A stretch of 64,000 nt of DNA, taken from assembly GCA_028866335.1 (NCBI GenBank), contig JAGWIL010000001.1, forward strand, positions 3,106 to 67,105, written 5' to 3'. Positions 8,566 to 17,522 of this stretch are shown here, piece after piece; the first letter of the stretch is position 1; each line of letters opens with the position of its first letter. The notes under the pieces were generated by a model, which worked only from the letters and a program-made list of their open reading frames with translations, had not been told where the DNA came from and did no database searches. The position numbers and the translations under genes are program-made. Origin of the DNA: Rhodospirillales bacterium (GTDB taxonomy: Bacteria; Pseudomonadota; Alphaproteobacteria; Acetobacterales; Acetobacteraceae).

Positions 8566-10428
8566 ATGGACCCGATGGAACGCATCGCACAGTTGCTGGA
8601 GAACCTGTCCAGCCTCTCGACCGACGAGCTCGCCGAACTGCGCACGCTCGTCGACTCGACCTACGACGAGGTCGACAAGGACGAGGCCGCCCCGACCGCG
8701 GACACGATCGCCAAGATGAGCAAGCTGCTCGAGGCGCTCGAGGCCCATGCCGGCGAGGTCAAGGTGCGGGCCGAGCGCGAGGCCGCCGACGCCCAGCGGC
8801 TCCAGGAGATCCGGGACCGGGCCGAGGAACTGCGGAACCCGCCCGAGGAGGGTGTCGAGGTTCCCACCGGCGAGGGCGAAGGCGAACAGCCCACCGGCGA
8901 GGCCGAGGGCGACCAGCCGACCGGCGAGGGCGAGACGCCCGCCGGAGACGCGACCCCCGAGGAGTCGCCGCTGCTGCCCGAAGCGGTGGCCGCATCGACC
9001 ACCCCGCCGGCACCCCGCGGCACCCCGGCGGGAGGCATGGTGCCCCGCATGGCCCAGGTGCAGCGCGGCACGCCGTCGCCCGAGCAGCCGTCGGGTTCCG
9101 CCTACGGGGCGACGATCGTCGCCGCCGCCGGCATCCCCCGGGTGGCCCCCGGTGAGGAGTTCGATTCCGCCGACGCGCTGGCCCAGGCGATGAGCGACAA
9201 GCTCATGCGGCTGCAGACCAGCCACGACTTCACGAGCGCGCTCGTGGCGTCGGTCGAGTGGAAGTACCCCGAGGACCGGGTGCTGGGCTCCGACGCCGAC
9301 GAGAACACCCGGCGGATCAACCGGGTCTGCGGCATCGACGCCGGGCGCTACGACGCCACCGGCGCTCTGGTCGCCACCGGCGGCATCTGCCTCCCGGTGA
9401 ACGTCGACTACGCCGTGCCGACGTGGACGACCGCCGACCGCCCGCTGCGGGACGCGCTGCCGGCGTTCCAGGCCACCCGAGGCGGCGTGCGCTTCGTGAC
9501 CCCGCCCGACATCGGCACGCCGTCGCTGCAGGGCACCGCGTCCGGTGCAGGGACGTCGGTCGGCATCTGGACCGAGGCCACCGACGCCAACCCCGCCGGA
9601 GCGACCAAGCCGGTGTGGACGGTGGCCTGCGGTGCGGAGCAGGTCGTCTACGTGAACGCCATCCCGACCCGGGTGCAGTTCGGGAACATGGAGTCCCGGT
9701 TCGCACCCGAGCAGGTGGCGGCGAACACCCAGCAGGCGATCGCCGTCTCGGCCCGGGAGGCGGAGCTCGAACTGCTGACGCAGATGTACGACAACTCGAA
9801 GCAGGTCGTCCCGGCCCAGTACCTCGGGGCCACCCGGGACATCCTGGCCTCGGTGGACCTGCTCATCGAGCAGTACGTCTACAGCCACCGGATCCCCCGG
9901 AGTGCGGCGTTCACCGTCGTGTTCCCCGAGTGGGCGAAGGGCGTCCTGCGCGCCGACCTCGCCCGTGAGACGGCGCACGACAACTCCGGCTCGATCAACG
10001 TCCTGGCCATCACGGACGCGCAGATCGAGGACTGGTTCAAGGTTCGGGGCATCAACGTCGTGTGGACGCTGGACGGCCTCAAGGCCGGCACCTACGGGAC
10101 GGGTGGCCAGGCCATCACCGACCAGTTCTTCCCGGTGCTCGGGACCTCGGGAGCCGCGCCCCAGTGGCCCGGCCAGACGACCAACGGTGCGTTCATCCTG
10201 TCGTGGCTGCTCTACGTCGAGGGGACGTTCCAGTTCCTCGACGGCGGGCGGCTCGACCTCGGGGTGGTGCGGGACTCGCTGCTCGACGCCACGAACGACT
10301 ACGAGACCTTCGTGGAGACGTTCGAGGCGGTCGCCTTCCGGGGGCTCGAGTGCTACCAGGTGCACAGCACGATCCTCCCGACCGGTGGCAGCACCGGCAC
10401 CGTCGCCGCCACCTCCTACAAGGAGTAG
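8566..10428 (+). CDS. Major capsid protein with N-terminal scaffold-like region
   Basis: 620 residues from ATG 8566 behind AAGGAG. Residues 1-90 are charged and predicted coiled coil; 95-150 are an acidic linker of PTGEGEGE-type repeats, then a Pro-rich stretch. The capsid body from ~180 onward has HK97-fold character (PDIGTP...W.E..D.N.GA.KP; late DYETFVETFEAV). Such long N-termini act as built-in scaffolds (delta domains) that the protease encoded just upstream removes. The gene sits in the expected head order. Confidence 0.8.
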   Translation: MDPMERIAQLLENLSSLSTDELAELRTLVDSTYDEVDKDEAAPTADTIAKMSKLLEALEAHAGEVKVRAEREAADAQRLQEIRDRAEELRNPPEEGVEVPTGEGEGEQPTGEAEGDQPTGEGETPAGDATPEESPLLPEAVAASTTPPAPRGTPAGGMVPRMAQVQRGTPSPEQPSGSAYGATIVAAAGIPRVAPGEEFDSADALAQAMSDKLMRLQTSHDFTSALVASVEWKYPEDRVLGSDADENTRRINRVCGIDAGRYDATGALVATGGICLPVNVDYAVPTWTTADRPLRDALPAFQATRGGVRFVTPPDIGTPSLQGTASGAGTSVGIWTEATDANPAGATKPVWTVACGAEQVVYVNAIPTRVQFGNMESRFAPEQVAANTQQAIAVSAREAELELLTQMYDNSKQVVPAQYLGATRDILASVDLLIEQYVYSHRIPRSAAFTVVFPEWAKGVLRADLARETAHDNSGSINVLAITDAQIEDWFKVRGINVVWTLDGLKAGTYGTGGQAITDQFFPVLGTSGAAPQWPGQTTNGAFILSWLLYVEGTFQFLDGGRLDLGVVRDSLLDATNDYETFVETFEAVAFRGLECYQVHSTILPTGGSTGTVAATSYKE

Positions 10429-10434
10429 CGCTCC

Positions 10435-10527
10435 GTGCTCATCGACCTCGCGGCCTCGGCCCGTGCCGGCTCACCCCTCGGTGGTGGTTTGTCGGCACGG
10501 GTCCGGGGCCGGGGGGACTGGACCTAA
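10435..10527 (+). CDS. Possible 30-residue ORF overlapping a hairpin
   Basis: GTG 10435 follows AAGGAG, which is shared with the end of the capsid gene. The 30-residue product is Gly/Ala/Arg-rich and has no recognisable family. The same DNA can form a 9-bp hairpin (cccgtgccg at 10460 with cggcacggg ending at 10501). It may be a leader, or only a non-coding spacer with a transcription attenuator before the abundant downstream head gene. Confidence 0.25.
   Translation: MLIDLAASARAGSPLGGGLSARVRGRGDWT
10460..10501 (+). terminator. Inverted repeat between the capsid gene and next head gene
   Basis: A 9-bp perfect stem with a 24-base loop between two structural genes. It has no U-run. It could lower transcription of the downstream gene relative to the capsid gene or protect the capsid mRNA 3' end. 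Confidence 0.35.
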
Positions 10528-10530
10528 CTC

Positions 10531-12057
10531 ATGGCCTACACGAACCGCCAGCTCGCACCGGTCGGCTCCCCGCCGCCGCCGAAGCCTCCGCAACTGAACC
10601 TGTGCGCCAGCGCGCTCATGCCCGACCTCGAGACCAACACGTTCGGTCCTGGGGACGGACCGGCGCTGGTCGCCGCCGGGCTTCCCCTGCGCGAGCGGTT
10701 CGACGCCGAGCGCGGTCGGCGGGTGGTCGACCTCCTGCCAGGTGGGCAGCCGGTGTGGGCCGAGATGACCGAGTTCCGCAACGCGCTGGTGGCCTCCGTC
10801 GGGGTCATGGACGACCTCGAGCTCAAGCAGGCGGAGCAGGCCGCGGGCGTCACACCGGAGTCCCTGCCGACCTCCGTCTTCCCGGCGACCTCGAAGCGGG
10901 ATCGCTGGACCTCCGGGTTCGCCTACGCCCCCGAGAACCAGTACGCCGCGCGCATCGCCGACGCCATCGCCCAGGAGAGCGACCTGCCCTACCTGTCGCC
11001 CGGCTCCCTCGGCCCGGCGACCCTGGCCAGCGCCACGCCGTCGAACGCCGGTGGCACGCTGACGAACGCCCACGGTGCCTACACCTACTTCATCGTCCCG
11101 GTCGATCGAGCGGGCGGTCAGGGCACCCCCGTCCAGTTGACCGCGACCATCGCCGCGGGAACGACGGGGTCGGTGGCCCTGGCGTGGACGGACGTCGCCG
11201 GCACCGTCACCGTGAACATCTACGGCCGGGACTCAGTCAACCGCCTGTCGCTCATCGGCAACGTCGCCGCCGGGGCGCAGGCGTTCACCGACACGGGCGC
11301 AGCCACCCCGACCCTCGCCGGACCGAGTGGCAACCTGCCCGAGGTCGGCTTCGTCCCGTTCCTCATCCAGGTCGCCGACATCGCACCGGCCTTCGGGTGG
11401 GAGGAGCGCGACTGGACGGGCCGGGCGCTCCGGCTGCTCGACACCGCCACGCCACACGCCATCGAGGCCGAGTTGTGGAACGGCGCCTTCGCTCAGAACG
11501 CGCTCACGGGTCCGATGTACCAGGCCGACGGCCCGTCGCTCAACGCGTACCTGCGCATGGGATCGCCGGCCTCCACTTACGGCGGCACCGGCTCGCCCGC
11601 CACGGACCTGACGCCGGGCACCGTGCCGTCAATCACCCGAGGGGTCCAGATCCTCGAGGACTACCTGGCGAACACCGGCCTGGGCGGACAGGGGATGCTC
11701 CACGTCGCCCCGGAGACGAGCCCGAACCTGCTGGGTGCCCGCCGGGTCGGTGCGCTGCTGCTCTCCGTGATGGACAACATCATCGTCCCCGGCAGCGGCT
11801 ACCCGACGACCGGCGCGACCGGCCCTATCGGCAACGCCAACGCCGACCCCGGAGCCGGCAACGCGTGGATCTACGCGACCGACCTGGTGTCGGTCCGGCT
11901 GGACGACCCCACCGTCACGGCCACCACGTTCGCCGAGTCCCTCGACCGGGGGAACTTCGGCGACCCCAACATCGTGCGCATCCGTGCGCAGCGCTTCGCC
12001 GCGGCCACCTGGGACAACGCCCGCCTCGCCTGCTGCCGTGTGGCTCTCGCCACCTGA
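10531..12057 (+). CDS. Head protein with inserted Ig-like domain
   Basis: 508 residues from ATG 10531. The N- and C-terminal parts resemble the second large head protein of actinophages, with WGRATRLL-like text seen here as WTGRALRLLDTATPHAIEAE. Residues ~170-270 form a separate Gly/Thr-rich beta domain (GTTGSVALAW, ending FTDTGA) that looks like an Ig or FN3-type fold. The same kind of domain is inserted in the next gene. The body may form pentamer or decoration subunits; I cannot say which. Ig-like insertions on capsids usually contact surfaces of cells or mucus. Confidence 0.6.
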   Translation: MAYTNRQLAPVGSPPPPKPPQLNLCASALMPDLETNTFGPGDGPALVAAGLPLRERFDAERGRRVVDLLPGGQPVWAEMTEFRNALVASVGVMDDLELKQAEQAAGVTPESLPTSVFPATSKRDRWTSGFAYAPENQYAARIADAIAQESDLPYLSPGSLGPATLASATPSNAGGTLTNAHGAYTYFIVPVDRAGGQGTPVQLTATIAAGTTGSVALAWTDVAGTVTVNIYGRDSVNRLSLIGNVAAGAQAFTDTGAATPTLAGPSGNLPEVGFVPFLIQVADIAPAFGWEERDWTGRALRLLDTATPHAIEAELWNGAFAQNALTGPMYQADGPSLNAYLRMGSPASTYGGTGSPATDLTPGTVPSITRGVQILEDYLANTGLGGQGMLHVAPETSPNLLGARRVGALLLSVMDNIIVPGSGYPTTGATGPIGNANADPGAGNAWIYATDLVSVRLDDPTVTATTFAESLDRGNFGDPNIVRIRAQRFAAATWDNARLACCRVALAT

Positions 12058-12085
12058 TCACCACTGAAGACAAGGAGCACCCCTC

Positions 12086-13069
12086 ATGCCGAGCCAGCCC
12101 GACGGAGCACAGGAAGTCTTTGCCGAAGTCATGCGTGTCACGACGCTCGACGTCAACGGCTTCCCCGCCGTGGGATCGAACACGCTCACCACGAACCAGC
12201 TCCTCAAGTGCTCGTTCGCCCCGGCCGAGGAGACCGGCGTCGACCTGGTGACCGTCAACGCCAACGGGGACATCGCATCGCACTTCAAGCATGGCGACAT
12301 GCCGAAGTACTACACGGTGCAGCTCGAACTCTCCACGCCGGACCCCCAGCTGCACCAGATGTTGGCGGGGGGCACGCTGCTCAGCGACACGTCGGCGGCG
12401 CTGACGACGCCGGTCGCACCGACGGCGACCGCCGGTTCGGCCGGGACCCTCGCGGCGGGGACGTACTCGTACAAGGTCACCGCGGCGAACCAGTACGGCG
12501 AGACGGTGGCCTCGCCCGCCGCGACGGCGACGACCACTGGGACCACCGGGTCGGTGGCGCTGGTCGCCACCGCCGTCACCGGGGCGGTCTACTACCGCTG
12601 GTACGGGCGGATCGCCGGGAGCGAACAGTTCCTCGCGCAGACGACGTCGGTCAACTTCACGGACACCGGGGCACTCGTCCCGTCCGGGGCGTTGCCGGCG
12701 ACCAACTCCGCGGCCGGCCCCGGCACCGACACGGGCTACCAGTTCGCCTCGCTCGGCATCGTGGGCAACCCGAACGGCGTGTCGCTCGAGTTCTGGGGCA
12801 AGGCGATCCTCAACGGGTCGCAGACCTCGCCGCTGTCCTACTTCCGTTGGGCGCTCCCCGGAGTCCGCAACCTGCGCGAGGACACCCGCACGTTCCAGGC
12901 GGCGATCCTCGAGAACACCTACATGGGGCAGGCGTTCGAGAACCCCAACTGGGGCGCCGGGCCGTTCGGCGACTGGCAGTTCGACTCGACCAAGGTGGCC
13001 CAGTACACACGGGCTGCCCGCACGACGCTGCCCGCCGCCGGCCTCTCTCCGATCCCGGCCACCGCGTAG
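12086..13069 (+). CDS. Major tail protein with inserted Ig-like domain
   Basis: 327 residues, AAGGAG before ATG 12086. The text GDMPKYYTVQLELSTPDP, SLEFWGKAI and the closing FENPNWGAGPFGDWQF match the tail-tube protein of Rosebush-type phages. Residues ~107-212 are an inserted beta domain (TYSYKVTAAN, TGTTGSVALV, FTDTGA) closely similar in style to the insert in the upstream head protein. The tube subunit polymerises around the tape measure. Its position ahead of the connector genes is typical of this phage type. Confidence 0.75.
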   Translation: MPSQPDGAQEVFAEVMRVTTLDVNGFPAVGSNTLTTNQLLKCSFAPAEETGVDLVTVNANGDIASHFKHGDMPKYYTVQLELSTPDPQLHQMLAGGTLLSDTSAALTTPVAPTATAGSAGTLAAGTYSYKVTAANQYGETVASPAATATTTGTTGSVALVATAVTGAVYYRWYGRIAGSEQFLAQTTSVNFTDTGALVPSGALPATNSAAGPGTDTGYQFASLGIVGNPNGVSLEFWGKAILNGSQTSPLSYFRWALPGVRNLREDTRTFQAAILENTYMGQAFENPNWGAGPFGDWQFDSTKVAQYTRAARTTLPAAGLSPIPATA

Positions 13070-13083
13070 GTCGCGGGGCCGGG

Positions 13084-13089
13084 TAGCCT
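13084..13089 (+). promoter_or_regulatory. -10 box TAGCCT for a leaderless connector transcript
   Basis: TAGCCT ends 6 bases before ATG 13096 with no Shine-Dalgarno sequence between them. It is the TAGCAT-type box described at 553. Confidence 0.45.
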
Positions 13090-13095
13090 CGCACC

Positions 13096-13956
13096 ATGAC
13101 CAGCACGCTCGACGAGCCACGGACCGGGCCGTACGTCCCGTGGGTGAAGGCGTCGGACGTGCTGCAGGCACCAGCGCTTGCGGACTTCACGGTGTCGGCC
13201 GAGCTGGCCGCGGACATGGCGATGGCCGCGAGTGAGTGCCTCTACGGTCTGTCGGGTCGTCAGTACACAGGTGCCGCCGGGCCGGTGACGGTGCGTCCGG
13301 TGGCGCGGCCCACGGACATCGACACCCGGTTCGGTCACCGCGGGGTGCCCAACGGCTACCAGACCGCCGGCCAGGCGACGACCGCCTACGGGATGCCGGG
13401 GTCCGGGGCGGTCAACTACTTCGGCACGTCCAAGCCATCCGAGGTCGAGCTCTACGGCTACCCGGTCACCGGCATCGACCTCGTGAAGATCGACGGCATC
13501 GTGATCCCGCCGAACGAGTACTACGTCCAGGATCGCCGCACGCTGGTCCGCCGCCGGCCCAGCGCCAGCGCCACCCCCACCGAGCGGTACGGCTGGCCGG
13601 TGAACCAACTGCTCGACCTGCCTGACACGGAGCCGGGGACGTTCTCGGTGACCTACCGCTACGGCGTGGCGCCGCCACAGCTCGGCGTCAACGCTGCCTC
13701 CGTGCTGGCCGTCCAACTGGTGCTCAACGCGCTCAACCAGGCGAACAGCCTTCCCCAGCGGATCACGTCGATCAGTCGCCAGGGGGTCAGCGTGTCGGTG
13801 GTCGACGTCATGGACTTCTTGAAGGACGGACTCACGGGCATCTGGTCGTGCGACATCTTCATCCGGTGGGCCAACCCCACGGGCGCCCGCCTGCCGTCCC
13901 TGGTGTGGTCGCCCGACGTCGGGCGTGCCCGCAGGATGCCAGCGTCCGGCAACTGA
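13096..13956 (+). CDS. Head-to-tail connector protein
   Basis: 286 residues. The N-terminal helices (VKASDVLQAPAL, ELAADMAMAASECLYGLSGRQY) are typical of head-tail adaptors that bind below the portal. The middle has beta-rich text (VDLVKIDGIVIPPNEYYVQDRR) and the C-terminus has CDIFIRWANPTGARLPSLVWSPD. It lies where the first connector is expected. Assignment is from order and general sequence character rather than a diagnostic motif. Confidence 0.65.
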   Translation: MTSTLDEPRTGPYVPWVKASDVLQAPALADFTVSAELAADMAMAASECLYGLSGRQYTGAAGPVTVRPVARPTDIDTRFGHRGVPNGYQTAGQATTAYGMPGSGAVNYFGTSKPSEVELYGYPVTGIDLVKIDGIVIPPNEYYVQDRRTLVRRRPSASATPTERYGWPVNQLLDLPDTEPGTFSVTYRYGVAPPQLGVNAASVLAVQLVLNALNQANSLPQRITSISRQGVSVSVVDVMDFLKDGLTGIWSCDIFIRWANPTGARLPSLVWSPDVGRARRMPASGN

Positions 13957-13962
13957 TCCGCG

Positions 13963-13968
13963 TAGCAT
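13963..13968 (+). promoter_or_regulatory. -10 box TAGCAT
   Basis: TAGCAT lies 28 bases before ATG 13997; a CAGGAG site is present in between, so this transcript would have a short leader. Confidence 0.35.
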
Positions 13969-13996
13969 CGACACCGACAGCGACAGGAGACCCACC

Positions 13997-14506
13997 ATGG
14001 ACGCAACTCTCAGCAGCGACCCCCACGCCCCGGACATCGACGATTCGTTCCGCGCCGCCCGCTACCGCCGGGCCGGTGCCGATGAGGCCACGGTCGCCAT
14101 GCTTGCCGCCGCTCATGCCCGGCTCGGTCCCGACGAGCGCCACGCCGAAGCGGCCTGGGTGGACAGCCACTCGGACGGCGACCTGCGCGAACGCATCGCC
14201 GCAAGCGCCGACGTCGCCGCGGCCAACGCCGTGCTCGAGGCCCAGGCGCTCGAAGGCGAGTGGGTCCCCGGTGATCCCTTCATGGTGGGGACGTCCACCT
14301 TCCCGCTCTGGCACCTGGCGAACGGCTGGGTGGGCACCCTGCTCGGCGATGCCCGCAACGGCTTCCACCTGGTCGCCGCCGACCTCGACGCGCTGGTGCG
14401 GGAGATCACCCACCAGGTGTCGCCGCCGGTGGGCACGGCTGCCGACCTCGCGGCCTGGCAGCAGGCGAAGCACCTGGCGGACCTCCGCGCTCGCGCCGCG
14501 AGCTGA
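13997..14506 (+). CDS. Head-tail region protein of unknown role
   Basis: 169 residues; CAGGAG lies 8 bases before ATG 13997. It is mostly helical and acidic (DEATVAMLAAAHARLGPDERHAEAAW, LREITHQV-like text) and probably soluble. Position among the connector genes suggests a head-completion or tail-assembly role. I do not recognise a family. Confidence 0.55.
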   Translation: MDATLSSDPHAPDIDDSFRAARYRRAGADEATVAMLAAAHARLGPDERHAEAAWVDSHSDGDLRERIAASADVAAANAVLEAQALEGEWVPGDPFMVGTSTFPLWHLANGWVGTLLGDARNGFHLVAADLDALVREITHQVSPPVGTAADLAAWQQAKHLADLRARAAS

Positions 14507-14508
14507 CG

Positions 14509-15057
14509 ATGCCGGAGCTCGGCGCGGTCGAGCCTCTGCCGATCGCCACGGCGGCGCACGCCCTGCTGGACGCCGTCCTGGTCCAGTTGAACTCGGCGAC
14601 CGTCGCCGGTGTCCCGTGGCAGGAGCCCACGCGCGTCGGGTTCGTCCCTGGCGCGCTGCTGGCCTACGACGACGACCAGTTGACCGTGAACTGGCTGACC
14701 GTGCCGCTCGGGATGCCGGGCCACGACGTCACCGAGTCCGTGACGCCGTTCAATGTCCTGCTCTACTACACCTTCTCGATCACGCTGGTGCGCAAGGTGC
14801 ATGTGGTGACTGGGGCCGGTACACAGGGAGGCATCCCCACCACCGCGCAGCTCGACGCCGACGCCGTCGCGGTCAGCACCGATGCCGCACTCCTGCTCGC
14901 TGCTGTCCAGACCATCCGGTCCGAGTCCTTGCTTGTCACCTACGGCACGCCGTTCGCCTACGGCCCACTGACATCGGTCGGCCCGGAAGGGGGGCTTGCC
15001 GGCTCCAGGATCGCCGTCGAGTTCCAAGCCGGGTGCTCGATCGACGGGACGTTCTGA
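14509..15057 (+). CDS. Tail terminator or head-tail connector-like protein
   Basis: 182 residues from ATG 14509, two bases after the previous stop. The N-terminal helix (AHALLDAVLVQLNS) followed by beta-strands with YDDDQLTVNWLTVPLG and YYTFSITLVRKV is typical of proteins that cap the tail tube. Its place before an HK97 gp10-like gene supports this. There is no decisive motif. Confidence 0.5.
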   Translation: MPELGAVEPLPIATAAHALLDAVLVQLNSATVAGVPWQEPTRVGFVPGALLAYDDDQLTVNWLTVPLGMPGHDVTESVTPFNVLLYYTFSITLVRKVHVVTGAGTQGGIPTTAQLDADAVAVSTDAALLLAAVQTIRSESLLVTYGTPFAYGPLTSVGPEGGLAGSRIAVEFQAGCSIDGTF

Positions 15058-15518
15058 TGGCAGCGCGGCTCATCATCGACGGCGCGCGCATGGCCGAGCT
15101 GCTGCGCGGACCGAAGGGTGCGGTCTTCTCGTCGCTCACCCGCCGGGGGGACATGCTCATCCACCTGGCGCAGACGCAGATCCTCACCACCAAGAAGACA
15201 CGTGACGACGAGGCCCGGCTCGAGGCCAGCATCGTCAAGCGCATGTCGGAGAGCGAAACCGGGCTCGTCTGCACGGTCATCGCCGGCGCGGGCCTCAGCC
15301 CCAACTACGCGTACTGGGTCCACGAGGGCAACGGGCCACCCGGCGGTCGCATCTACGCGACCAACCACAAGTTCCTTGTCTTCGAGGGTCGGGACGGCTC
15401 CGAGGTCTTCGTGTCGAACGCTCCGACGCGGAACCGCCCCCAGGGAGGCGTCGCCACCAGCAAGCCGAACCGCTACCTCTCGGACAACCTCCCGAAGGTG
15501 ATGGCCCACGGCATCTGA
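15057..15518 (+). CDS. HK97 gp10-like tail component
   Basis: 153 residues, ATG 15057 overlapping the previous TGA. It has the gp10 pattern: basic helix MLIHLAQTQILTTKK near the N-terminus, then YAYWVHEGNGPPGG and KFLVFEGRDG, and a C-terminal RYLSDNLPKVM. The family takes part in head-tail joining or tail completion. It is the last structural gene before the helicase island. Confidence 0.7.
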   Translation: MAARLIIDGARMAELLRGPKGAVFSSLTRRGDMLIHLAQTQILTTKKTRDDEARLEASIVKRMSESETGLVCTVIAGAGLSPNYAYWVHEGNGPPGGRIYATNHKFLVFEGRDGSEVFVSNAPTRNRPQGGVATSKPNRYLSDNLPKVMAHGI

Positions 15519-15575
15519 CCCCACCCCGCCAGGGCGCGGTCCGTCTCACTGATCGCCCTCGGATTGCACGCCCCT

Positions 15576-15643
15576 GACCTGCGGGTTCATCGCGTTTGTC
15601 CTGGTCAGTGGTCTCTTTCGCCCGGACAGGTGAGGATAGGTGC
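15576..15643 (+). promoter_or_regulatory. Promoter of the CCTGCGG / GATAGG family
   Basis: GACCTGCGGGTTCA at 15576, then GTTTGTC and finally GAGGATAGG ending two bases before an ATG at 15644. Related promoter regions occur at 45.1 and 47.15 kb, with a shorter relative at 17.48 kb. The GATAGG box would act as -10 and the start of transcription would fall at or next to the ATG. Confidence 0.45.
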
Positions 15644-15682
15644 ATGAAGCACCCCCTCAACCACACGAAGGAGATCACCGCC

Positions 15683-17329
15683 ATGACCACCCCGTTCAAG
15701 GTCCTGACCCCCAACCGCTACGCCGGCTCCTGCGCCACCTGCGCCACGCCGGTCGGCGCGGGCAAGGGCGTCGCCGTCAAGGCGACCCGGGACGCCAAGT
15801 GGGCCGTCACCTGCTCGCCCTGCCACAACGGCACCGAGCCGACCCCCAAGGTCGCCGACCTCGCCGACCGCCCGTCCTTCGACCTCACCGACGAGCAGGA
15901 AGCGGCGCTGAGCCTGTTCCGCCAGGGCAAGAGCATCGCCGTCCAGGCCGGTGCCGGGACCGGCAAGACGTCGACGCTGGTGGCGATCGCCAAGAGCACG
16001 ACCCGCACCGGCGCCTTCGTCGCCTTCAACTCGGCCATCGTGCGCGACGCCGCCGCCAAGTTGCCCGGCAACGTCACCGCCAGCACCGCTCACTCGCTCG
16101 CCTTCCGCCAGGTCGGCAAGCACTACCGGGCGAGGCTCAACAGCAGCCGCCAGTCCAGCGCCGAGATCGCTCGCCGCCTGAGCATCGACCCCTGCGTCGT
16201 CCAGGTCGGCGGGGCACCCAAGGTCCTGCAGCCGTCCGCTCTCGCCGGGTACGTGATGAAGGCCATCGGGACGTTCTGCAACTCGGCCGACCGGGTGCCC
16301 GAGGCAAAGCACTTCCCCTACGTGAAGGGCATCGACCTTCCCGACGACGAGGGCAACCGGACGTGGGAGAACCAGGACATCGTGCGGGAGCACCTGGCCG
16401 ACGCCCTGAGCATGGCGTGGGAGGACATCCAGCGGACCGACGGTGAGTTGCGGTTCACCCACGACAACTACCTCAAGCTGTGGGAACTGGGCTACCGCGG
16501 CCAGCCCGTCATCCCGGGCGACTTCATCCTCTTCGACGAGGCGCAGGATGCCAGCCCCGTGCTCCTGTCGGTGGTGGAGCAGCAGGACAAGCAGGTCGTC
16601 TTCGTGGGCGACGCCCAGCAGGCGATCTACGAGTGGCGGGGAGCGGTGGACGCCATGAGCACGGTCCCCGCCGACAGCACCGCCTACCTCACCAACTCGT
16701 TCCGGTTCGGCCCCGAGATCGCCGACGTGGCGAACAAAGTGCTGGCCTGCATCCCCTCCGCCGTCCTGCGGCTCACGGGCAAGGGTGCCGACGGCACGGT
16801 GGACACCGCCGAGAACCCCGACGCCATCCTGACCCGCACGAACGCCGGGTCGGTCGCCGTGGTGCTGCAGGAGGTCGCCGCCGGGCGGACGGCGCACCTG
16901 GTGGGTGGCTCCGGGGAGATCGAGTCCTTCGCCAAGGCAGCCGAGGCGCTGATGGCGGGACAGCCGACGTCGCATCCCGAACTGTGCATCTTCGACTCCT
17001 GGACCCAGGTGCAGGCCTACGCCAGCGAGGACGTCCTCGGCGGCGAGTTGGCCCCGATGGTCAAGCTGATCGACCAGTACGGGGTCGCCACGGTCCTGCG
17101 GGCGGTGAGCACCACCGTGTCGGAGGAGGACGCCGACGTGGTCGTCTCCACCGCCCACAAGGCGAAGGGCCGGGAGTGGGACACGGTCCGGCTCCACGGG
17201 GACTTCCCCACCGCCGACCGCATGGCCGACGAGGAGTACCGGCTGCTGTACGTGGCGGTCACCCGGGCACGCCTGCACCTGGACATCACGGGCTGCGAGG
17301 TGGCGACCGAGATCGTCAACCCCGACTGA
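15683..17329 (+). CDS. UvrD/Rep-like superfamily 1 helicase with N-terminal zinc motif
   Basis: 548 residues from ATG 15683 (GAAGGAG upstream); an in-frame ATG at 15644 would add 13 residues and fits the promoter's start point. CATC...CSPC near 12-45 could bind zinc. Motif I QAGAGTGKTSTL lies near 86-97, Walker B FILFDEAQDASP near 277-288, GDAQQAIYEWRGA near 310-322, and STAHKAKGREWD near 488-500, all as in UvrD-type 3'-5' DNA helicases. At under 550 residues it is shorter than cellular UvrD (~720). It probably acts in phage recombination or replication fork processing. Its location between tail genes is unusual. Confidence 0.85.
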   Translation: MTTPFKVLTPNRYAGSCATCATPVGAGKGVAVKATRDAKWAVTCSPCHNGTEPTPKVADLADRPSFDLTDEQEAALSLFRQGKSIAVQAGAGTGKTSTLVAIAKSTTRTGAFVAFNSAIVRDAAAKLPGNVTASTAHSLAFRQVGKHYRARLNSSRQSSAEIARRLSIDPCVVQVGGAPKVLQPSALAGYVMKAIGTFCNSADRVPEAKHFPYVKGIDLPDDEGNRTWENQDIVREHLADALSMAWEDIQRTDGELRFTHDNYLKLWELGYRGQPVIPGDFILFDEAQDASPVLLSVVEQQDKQVVFVGDAQQAIYEWRGAVDAMSTVPADSTAYLTNSFRFGPEIADVANKVLACIPSAVLRLTGKGADGTVDTAENPDAILTRTNAGSVAVVLQEVAAGRTAHLVGGSGEIESFAKAAEALMAGQPTSHPELCIFDSWTQVQAYASEDVLGGELAPMVKLIDQYGVATVLRAVSTTVSEEDADVVVSTAHKAKGREWDTVRLHGDFPTADRMADEEYRLLYVAVTRARLHLDITGCEVATEIVNPD

Positions 17330-17522
17330 CGCCCAGGCGCCAGGGGGCGTGATCCACACCCGATCCGGGAGTGATCGCCCCTTGGCGCCCCTGGGCGCCC
17401 CTGACACGCCACCAGGGCGCCCAGGCGGGCCGAGCGCCCCCTTCAATGGCTCGCCCGCTGCGGTGGACCCTGGGGCGCAGATCAGTGAGGATAGAGGTAT
17501 CAACCACACAGGAGGCAACGCC
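17330..17522 (+). promoter_or_regulatory. Non-coding region with GGCGCC-rich repeats and a GATAG promoter
   Basis: About 190 bases with several copies of GGCGCC/GGGCGCCC-type words (near 17338, 17383, 17394, 17416) and two GTGATC words, followed by CAGTGAGGATAGAGG at 17484-17497. The last part matches the GATAGG promoter family, but here the position of the ATG is occupied by ATC. A CAACCACACAGGAGG leader then precedes ATG 17523. The dyads may bind a regulator. Confidence 0.35.
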
